From: Bactrocera neohumeralis
Lineage: Eukaryota; Arthropoda; Insecta; Diptera; Tephritidae
Assembly (NCBI RefSeq): GCF_024586455.1
Contig: NC_065922.1
Span: forward strand, 13,636,089 to 13,700,088
Length of the DNA: 64,000 nucleotides
Reading direction: 5' to 3'
Shown: positions 57,210-64,000 of the stretch, piece after piece
Layout of the letters: each line of letters starts with the position of its first letter
Position numbering within the stretch: position 1 is the stretch's first letter
Notes under the pieces: model-generated
The model's input: only the letters and a program-made list of their open reading frames with translations
Databases searched by the model: none
What the model was told of the DNA's origin: nothing
Made by a program: the position numbers and the translations under genes

Positions 57210-57990
57210 GTTTCCAAATTCCAGGTTTGCCAAAAGTTTCACGGAGCTAAATCAAGCGAATAAAGTGGTTGCGACACGATATTGGTTGAAAATTTGGCGA
57301 AAAACTCACGAAGAGTCAATGCAGTATGCGACGGTGCATTATCGTGGTGTTGTCGACCTCTTTTACGAATAGTTTCGCGCAAACAACACTATAGTCTTCC
57401 TTGTTGACAGTTTGGGCGTCGGAAGCAATTCGGAGTACTCTATAATCGAAGAAAACTATCAACATAACCTTAATTTTTGACCTGCCTTGACGTGTTTTTT
57501 CGGCTTTGACTCACCTTTACCACGGTATTCGGCCGATTGATCGTCTGTTTCCGCGTTCTAAGCATAGATGAAAGACACATCGCCAGTAACAATACGTTTC
57601 ATGACAACCTGATAGTCGGAAAGCATTTTTTCACAGACGCTAACGTGATGCTCTTATTCGAAAAAATTTAGCGATTTTAAAACCAATATTGCTTTCACAT
57701 TTCTTAAACCCAAATGGTCTTTCAAAATGGTGTTCACTGATCCTTCCGATATTCCATGAATGCCAGTAAGATCTCTGACTCTTAATCGTCGTTTCGCAAA
57801 CACCAATTTCTTTATTATTTTGAAGTGTTGATCATCAGTTTGGGTTCTCGACCCTATTTTAATAATTTGTACTAATCAAAAACACTTACTCACACACAAA
57901 AGTAATGGAACTTCTTTGTTTCACTCATTTTAAAAATCGCCGAATGCACTTTATGTAGTTCAGTAAGAGAAACGTATACTAAGCACTAAT
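57210..57990 (-). pseudogene. mariner relic (relative of the 53.7 kb element)
   Basis: The minus strand reads AKRRLRVRDLTGIHGISEGS, VNTILKDHLGL, VCEKMLSDYQVVMKRIVTGD-VSFIYA (first Asp kept, Trp lost), DQSAEYRGKGESKPKKHVK, then HHDNAPSHTALTLREFFAKF (second Asp kept), STNIVSQPLYSLDLAP-stop-NFW (third Asp replaced by Asn). Several shifts and a deletion in the centre are present. Confidence 0.78.
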
Positions 57991-58270
57991 GATTAGTTTG
58001 ACGTGACATTTCGCACAGATATCACCGACAGTCCTTCGAACCTATAAAAAAATAGTTCGACGAACAGGTTTTTGCACAGGTAAGAGGTCTTACTATTTTT
58101 TCTCAGAGTAATAAACAAATTTTTTGCCAAACTAAATTTATATTGTCCGGGATATACAGAAACTGTAAATAGAGTTGATGCCATTGTTAGTTTTTAATAA
58201 CCGTAGTGCCACGTAGGTATATATTGCGTATTAAAATAACTTTCTGAATAAATCCGAAATGTTTCTAATA
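57991..58270. other. short unassigned AT-rich spacer
   Basis: Nothing is recognised between the two mariner copies. Confidence 0.3.
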
Positions 58271-58475
58271 CGAGGGCTGCTATATATATTCTGGCCTAGG
58301 GCAACACTAAGTGTTGCCAAGGCAATCTGAAGTTTGGAAACATTTTTTAGCATGAAATCATCAGAACGTTTTGTCATTTGATCGTGAATTGTTTGGACGA
58401 CGTGGATTATCACGACAAGAGTGCATCGATGAACTAAAACCTTAGAATGGCTATGAAGCACCATTCTATAGCACT

Positions 58476-58862
58476 GTGAAAAACTGGTACAACGAATTCA
58501 ATCGTGGCCGACGCTCGCTCAAAGACGAATTCCGTGAAGGTCGTCCAAAAACAGCCGTTGTGCCAGAAAACATCGATGCCGTACGTGAACTGATAATGCA
58601 AAACCGTCATGTAACATACCTTCAGACAGAGGCATGCCTATGCATTTCTCCCACCAGCATACATTCGATATTGCATGAACACCTGGCCGTAAAAAAGGTT
58701 GGTTCTCGTTGGATCCCGCACAATTTGACAATCGCTCAAAAAAAGGCTCGTGTGGAAATGCTGAAAAAATACGATCGCGGTGCTTCAAAAGACGTTTATA
58801 AGATCGTCACAGGTGACGAATCATGGATTTATGCGTATGAGCCCGAAACAAAACAGCAATCG
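58476..58862 (+). pseudogene. mariner transposase, N-terminal half
   Basis: The frame reads NWYNEFNRGRRSLKDEFREG, RPKTAVVPENIDAVRELIMQ, TSIHSILHEHLAVKKV and GSRWIPHNLTIAQKKARVEM, up to VYKIVTGDESWIYAYEPETK with the first catalytic Asp intact. It then runs into Lys codons from the poly(A). The real start lies upstream near 58350, in another frame. The second and third catalytic residues are absent. Confidence 0.85.
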
Positions 58863-58864
58863 AC

Positions 58865-58905
58865 AAAAAAAAAAAAAATAAAAAAAAAAAAAAAAAAAAA
58901 AAAAA
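58865..58905. repeat. poly(A) tract inside a mariner
   Basis: Forty As with a single T at 58879 fall exactly where the catalytic core of the transposase should be. Confidence 0.9.
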
Positions 58906-58966
58906 CATTTTCGTTGATAAATATGCCTATTTACATTATTAGGCCAGAAATATATATAGCAACCTA

Positions 58967-59503
58967 AGTATACCTTATTTAATTTCAATTATATAGCACT
59001 GAGTTCACTTTAACAATTTACTGAAATTATCCAACAGAATTCAATCCGCATCTTCCAAAAATGTATACATTTCTTAAACCTACCATATTGGTAATATTTT
59101 ATTTTTTAACAATTTAAATATAAAATATTTTTCAAATGCGGCAAATCTATAAATTTAAATTTAAAAACAATATTCATATGTGCTACTGAGGTATGATATC
59201 AGTCTTCAACTTATATTTTCCTAACTGATGACAACTTTCTAACTTTTATATTAAAGTCGTTATAAAAATTTGTATATCCTCTCTTTATAGGTATAAGTAC
59301 TTCCATCAGCCCGAGAAGTCGTCTTCAGTGAACTTCTTGACAATCCAACATGCTCAGTTTCTACTGGATTTCTTATAAACTCTTAGAAAATACATACTCC
59401 AATACAAGAATGCAATAATATCAGTTGCATTTCGGGAGAAGACATCCTCCTTTTCCACACAAGGTTGATTTTAACTTCAATCAATTTTGAAAGAAACAGT
59501 AAA
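58967..59503. other. unassigned AT-rich DNA
   Basis: Nothing is recognised. Confidence 0.35.
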
Positions 59504-59938
59504 AGGCCAATTGAAAAGTCTACGGCTTACCATAGTAAAACACATTTAATGGCGAAATTCGTTATTTTTTTTATTCAACATAGTTCCCTTGAAGGGTGAT
59601 ACACTGATTATAACGACCCTCCAATTTTTCGATACCAAATTTGTAGTACGGTTGGTTTTTTGTTTCAAAATAGGCCTCAGTTTCGGCGTTTACTTCTTCA
59701 TTCGACAAAGATTTCTTCCCAGCGAGCATTCTTTTACGATCTGCGAACGAAAAATAGTCACTCGGCGGAATGTCTTTAGACTTCCACTGTGGATGTGGAA
59801 ATAATTCAAAGGCCGATTCATGGATTTTTGTCAAATTTATAGATGCGCCTCTTGAAGGTTAGTGCTAGCTAAAAATCATAAAAATTTAATTCCAGTATCA
59901 CCATCTATATTTCACGTCGGGAACTTTTCAATTGACCT
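59504..59938 (-). mobile_element. internally deleted mariner (cecropia/Hsmar1-like)
   Basis: AGGCCAATTGAAAAGT at 59504-59519 and ACTTTTCAATTGACCT at 59923-59938 are TIRs. Between them only the transposase C-terminus remains on the minus strand: PSDYFSFADRKRMLAGKKSL, SNEEVNAETEAYFETK and KFGIEKLEGRYNQCITLQGN. This C-terminus is characteristic of cecropia/Hsmar1-type mariners. The element is about 435 bp; N-terminal and most catalytic sequence is deleted. Confidence 0.8.
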
Positions 59939-61376
59939 GTGATGTACATCATCGACAATCTCTCTCATGATTAGTGATTTAAGTATCAGGGTAAACGGTG
60001 AAATAATCTCTTAGCCGGTAAATTTAATGTCCTCGAAATTTATGAAAGCAGACCATTCTTGATTCTGATTGTTTGTAGCACTCGGAGCAAGAGTATGACA
60101 TAATGGAAAATTCGAAACCAAATCTTCTATGTTATGGTAGTTAGTTATTAGATCAAGAGCTTCGAGCCTAGATTAAATGCATCCATTCTAATAATTTCAA
60201 TAATTGTCACAAGCCTTTTGTGTAAAAAACTTTAAATCTTGTATCGCACATAAATTAGTCGATATATTTATAGTAACTACCATATAAGGGAAAACATTTC
60301 TTGAAGCACTCAGTCACGAAAACCCCAAAATTCATTTCCAAGCATTATACAGTTACTTGCACAACAATGAAAATTTCATGCTACCAAATGAAACTTAACC
60401 CTTTGCCACCCTAAATTCTTCCATAACAAAAAAAAATATTTCAGCTCCCCACACCATTTATTTAACCTTCATGCCCTCCAAATTTTCACGGAGCGAAGCA
60501 CCTTACATAAGTGCCAATAAAAATGGGCAAACACTCTCCAAAACTGCGACAGCACACGACGAGGCGAGACCAACAAAAAAAGCGCCGAAAAGAAATAAAC
60601 ACCGAAAACGATACTCCAAAGTTCCTCAAGTAGAAAATCATAACAACAAACATAACAAATTAGGAAAACGGTAAATAATATTCGTTAACTGCTGCAAGTG
60701 CAATTCACACGCCACCAACGAAACAACAACAAAAAAGCAACGGAAAACGCGCAGACAGGCGGGTGTGAGTTGAAGTGTTATATAAACTCGGGTTCTACTC
60801 AAGGTACTCGTTGCAACATGCTCACTTCACAAATTCGCTGGCAAAGTTAAAGGGTTCAAATGTTGCAAGCAATCGTTGCGCTTAAACAGCTTTTGTTATT
60901 GTTGTAGTTGCTTGCGGTGTTGCAGAGGGTATAAATTGCAGCAATGACATGCAAATTAGTTTCGTTCAAATGTGGATATTTGGAGCGAAGGGGTTGATAG
61001 CATTGTGACGTGTGTGACGGCAGTGGCATATCAGCTGACAGCGCCAATGCGGCAAGCAAATTTGGGGAAGAATAGTCGAAATAATAATAAACACAAGGAG
61101 CGAAGGCAATGAAGGGGCAAACAATAATGTGCCGAATTTTTGACGGGGTTGGAGGTAAGCGGTCTACTCAAATACATATGTATGTATGTATATGGGGACT
61201 GAAAAGAGTTCGGCAAGTAAAGTAAGCTTTCAAAGGGTATATTTTTGGAAGTCAAAGAATTTACTATTTCTTTCTTTAAATGAAAACTTGTACTCCATTT
61301 CTTAATTTATTAGGTCATGTATGTTTGTATACTTTCTTGCGTATTATATTTGCCGTTTTTATTTTATTTGGTAACT
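59939..61376. other. host-like non-coding DNA
   Basis: From 59940 to 60430 it is AT-rich and unassigned. From 60430 to 61120 it is GC-richer with CAACAA tracts. A 67-codon basic Lys/Asn-rich frame (60471-60674) has no domain. A TATG run lies near 61180-61192. Confidence 0.4.
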
Positions 61377-62460
61377 GATTTCCCATTGTACCGTTTTTGT
61401 ACAAAAACGATGTTATATTTTTCTGTACAAACTTTCAATTGTACCGTTTTTCGGTACGCAATAACAAATAATGTTTTGGAAATAATAATTATAAATGAAA
61501 TTAATTTGTACCGATTTTCGGTACAATTTTTTATTTAATATTTCAATACAAAATATATTAGTTTCAACGATTTTTGGTATCTCTTTTCCTTCTTTTTTGA
61601 TTCAGTACTTCAAATAACGGTTTCTCCGTATTTGTACAAAAGCTATGTTATATTACCTATATTCTGTACAAAATTTCAATTGTACCGTTTTTCGGTATGA
61701 AATAACAAAAAGTTGTTCGAAATATTAATTATAATGAAATTTATTTCTACCGATTTTCGGTACTTTTATATTGTAATACAAAAACTATTATTTTTTAACG
61801 ATTTTCTGTAGCGCTTTTGCCTCTTTTTTGCTTTAATACTTCAAATAACAAATTTAAATTTTACCGATTTTAGATACACTACTTTATAATAATATTATTC
61901 ATCCATTACCGTTTTGTTTCGAGACATTAACAAAAAATTATTTAGGATTAATAATAATGATAAAACAAATTTGTACCGATTTTCGGTACGTTATTGAATT
62001 GAATTATGAATTTTGAAATTGTGAAATTTAGTTACTTATGTACATACATATACATATGTACATATATCTTAGAAGTTGTTTTTACTCGTGTTATGACTGA
62101 AATTCTGCGATTTTCGATACATTTTAATATTTAAACATATGGCTTATATTAATTATTAATTTTAACTTATCCTTATGGCTCAGAAAGTGTTCATAATAAT
62201 GTTTTGATATAACAACATTTTTCTTACAATCGACTATCGTTTTAAATTTTATCGATTTTCGGTAAAAAATATGTCCACAAAAATTAAGCATAGTTGTACT
62301 TTCTACACGAATTTAATTTGTCATTTGTTTTACTAAACAAGCAAAGTTTATACCGATTTTCGGTACAAAAAATTTTTAGTACACAAATTTAGTCTGCATA
62401 CAGGATCTATAATCCTTAATTATGTGAATTTCGGTATATATAAAATTAAAAATAATCGTT
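61377..62460. repeat. AT-rich tandem array carrying a recurrent palindrome
   Basis: The motif GTACCGATTTTCGGTAC or a variant (arms GTACCGA/TCGGTAC around three Ts) occurs at 61388, 61441, 61508, 61682, 61747, 61862, 61973, about 62106, 62250 and 62350. A half-site GAATTTCGGTATA lies at 62426. The array repeats with a period of about 235-241 bp: two palindromes about 67 bp apart recur at 61441/61508 and 61682/61747, with third and fourth units more decayed. Conserved inter-palindrome text includes ACTTTCAATTGTACCG, AATAACAAA and TACTTCAAATAAC. No coding capacity is seen. Confidence 0.85.
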
Positions 62461-64000
62461 TTTTCAACGTATGAGGCTACCTGATGTCTTAAGAGCCTCT
62501 CTATTATGATATAAATTCTAAGAGTTGAATCCTATTGGTAAAAAATGAAGAATCTGTACCAAAATTTTTCCGGTAGAAACGACAATGTAGGACCAATGCT
62601 GATTCAACAAATTTTCATGAACTATATCGAAGTTTTTCCTGTAGGTACTATGACGCCGTTGGTAACAGATAGGTCAAAGGCACTAATTTGTTGATCTAAT
62701 GCACTTGCCGAAATTTAATTAGTCCGGCAACGCTTGACAGCATTATCAATAAGACATGGAAATTCCAATCCATACCGAAAAACACTACAAATTAACTGCA
62801 ACAAAGCCGCACAAACAATATTAAAACCAAGTGTGTATGTGAATCTATGCACACATTTATTGGCTTGTTAAACACTGACACGCCATTCATTGGCGAATTT
62901 GAAGTACTCAGAATACAGTCGCAGCACCTTCCATTACTCTTCTGCCGACTCAGCCGTGCGTGAAAGGATAATTGTAACAATAGTGTAACGGATATTATAT
63001 GCATTATGCCGCATTAAAAGCAAATCAGCTGTAGCTGCATATGCGCGCGCGTGTGTGTGTGTACCTGCCGACGAGTAACCCGAAACGAGCGCGTCGTGCG
63101 AGGCGAAAGAGTTAGCAACAGAAGCACCAGGTAAAGGGTGCACGTTTTGTCTTTTGCGTTTACACGCACAATGCCTTTCCTACTATTTCCCATTATACAC
63201 CAATTCCGGCGGCACATTGTTCCTATTCTTGCTCCAGATATGCGCACATTTCGCGGTCGCTTTCAGTTCAGTTCCTACCAGTGACGGCGTGAAGGTCAAG
63301 CGAGTCTATAAACCCTTTTGCTAGAACCGCATCGGACCACAGTCTGGGCCGCTGTACAATTAACGAAATGAGTAGGCGTGTGTCGTGTAACACCGAAGCC
63401 GAAGCGGGCAATGCCGAAAGCGTGGCCGTAGCTAACTGCTTAAGCGATTCGACGCGTTTAGGCTCCATAGTTAGGCGGAAAACGTATTCGCGGCCTGCTT
63501 AAAAGAAGCAGAGCGAATGCGAAGATCAGCAGATTTGTTTGTTGTATTGTAGGATGTTTGTCTATAAAACTCACTTAATGAGTTTGACCGGCGTAGGCGT
63601 TGAGGCCGCCGAAAGGATTAGAGTCGAAATCACACATATACCCGTTAGGTGGAACTGCTTGGTGGCAAATTTGAGCGAAATCGCAAATTCACAAATTTGT
63701 TTAGTGTGCCATTTCACGCTTTTTCGCTTTACAGTTGTAGTCAAGTAGGCGTGGCACACATCGCTAGTTGACCATGAGCGGCTTTAATCTCTATATTTTA
63801 ATGTGTAAATAGGTCTTTTCAGTCACTTTGCTCACTTTAATCCATTGACTTCTCAAATTTGTATGTGCCGGACACAATCCTTTCCCCGCCTATATTTCTT
63901 GCAAGCGTAGATTCGCTGCAATGCCGTTTCTTCGCGCGCTCTCCTTACTTTATCTGTGTGTGTGTGTGTGTCATTCTCATTAGTTGTGTTGTATACATAG
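62461..64000. other. host-like non-coding DNA
   Basis: From 62780 onward the DNA is GC-richer with GT runs at about 63047-63061 and 63955-63972. Apart from the small ORF listed separately, no gene is recognised. Confidence 0.4.
63368..63502 (+). CDS. possible 44-codon small ORF, unrecognised
   Basis: The ATG at 63368 opens a 44-codon frame (starts MSRRVSCNTEAEAGN, ends IVRRKTYSRPA) closed by TAA. The frame is open upstream to 63293. Codons are balanced and GC-ending, unlike the repeat-shadow frames elsewhere. Two TCAGTT initiator-like sites lie about 100 bp upstream (63263 and 63268). A 66-codon minus-strand frame overlaps it, so which strand, if either, is coding is unclear. No family is recognised. 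It could be the first exon of a host gene continuing beyond the window. Confidence 0.2.
   Translation: MSRRVSCNTEAEAGNAESVAVANCLSDSTRLGSIVRRKTYSRPA

Larger units (their letters stand above)
58271..58964 (+). mobile_element. internally deleted mariner (SETMAR-like) with poly(A) replacement
   Basis: TA dinucleotides flank both ends (58269-58270 and 58965-58966). The left end CGAGGGCTGCTATATATATT-CTGGCCTA and the right end, whose reverse complement reads GGTTGCTATATATATTTCTG-GCCTAAT, are TIRs. The element is 694 bp, roughly half normal mariner length. The 5' half codes for the DNA-binding part and the start of the catalytic domain. Then a 41 bp A-run (58865-58905, one T) replaces the rest of the catalytic domain. 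Confidence 0.82.

Noticed and set aside
60471..60674. 67-codon basic frame with an ATG
   Set aside because: Lys/Asn-rich, in CAACAA-containing DNA, no recognised family and no supporting signals. It could be revisited with RNA data.
61377..62460. CRISPR-like array
   Set aside because: Although a short palindromic motif recurs, spacing is irregular (about 67 and 170 bp), the spacers are themselves repetitive, and the context is eukaryotic.

Overview
This 64 kb window looks like nuclear DNA of a higher dipteran, most likely a tephritid fruit fly. The evidence is a dense mix of mariner lineages (including a DD41D, rosa-like type known from tephritids), RNase H-bearing non-LTR retrotransposons, a Jockey-type 3' end, RTE-like fragments, two 1.1 kb Helentron-like repeats, and host DNA full of CA/GT and CAA/TTG microsatellites. 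The species call is inference. I found no intact host protein-coding gene, tRNA, rRNA or CRISPR array. The only recognisable host-derived coding sequence is a broken fragment of ribosomal protein P0 at 29.4-29.6 kb.

Layout. 0-0.5 kb: 3' end of a dead mariner. 0.5-2.9 kb: host-like non-coding DNA. 2.9-5.1 kb: a 5'-truncated non-LTR element with perfect 12 bp target-site duplications. 5.3-7.5 kb: a DD41D mariner relic and non-LTR scraps. 7.5-9.6 kb: host-like. 9.6-13.5 kb: an irritans-like mariner relic, a second DD41D relic and an RNase H scrap. 13.7-15.1 kb: host-like. 15.1-17.6 kb: an internally deleted mariner and RT scraps. 17.6-19.0 kb: host-like. 19.0-21.4 kb: a 106 bp minisatellite, a non-LTR 3' end, and a Helentron-like repeat containing a ~154 bp tandem. 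21.7-23.7 kb: host-like, with a GTT-rich island. 23.9-29.1 kb: DD41D, RTE-like and non-LTR relics around a host-like block. 29.4 kb: RpLP0 pseudogene. 29.8-31.8 kb: host-like.

32.0-42.4 kb: a mariner relic interrupted by Helentron-like copy A, a long minus-strand non-LTR relic, a degenerate full-length mariner, two family-B non-LTR 3' ends, and a non-LTR relic containing a Jockey 3' end. 42.4-44.6 kb: host-like. 44.6-46.5 kb: two RTE-like halves in opposite orientations. 48.3-50.2 kb: host-like. 50.8-59.9 kb: a mariner-rich block with Helentron-like copy B, a 156 bp MITE one base from a mariner that is nearly intact (one frameshift), a 121 bp palindrome, and two internally deleted TIR-bounded mariners. 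61.4-62.5 kb: an AT-rich tandem array carrying a recurring palindrome, TACCGATTTTCGGTA. 62.5-64 kb: host-like, with one small ORF.

Nothing here works as a gene system. The window reads as GC-richer, microsatellite-rich unique DNA (intergenic or intronic) split by successive waves of transposon insertion. The most unusual signals are the palindrome array (61.4-62.5 kb), the paired Helentron-like elements with terminal hairpins and subterminal inverted repeats, the non-LTR 3' tails made of CTAAC pentamers, and the mariner whose catalytic domain is replaced by poly(A).
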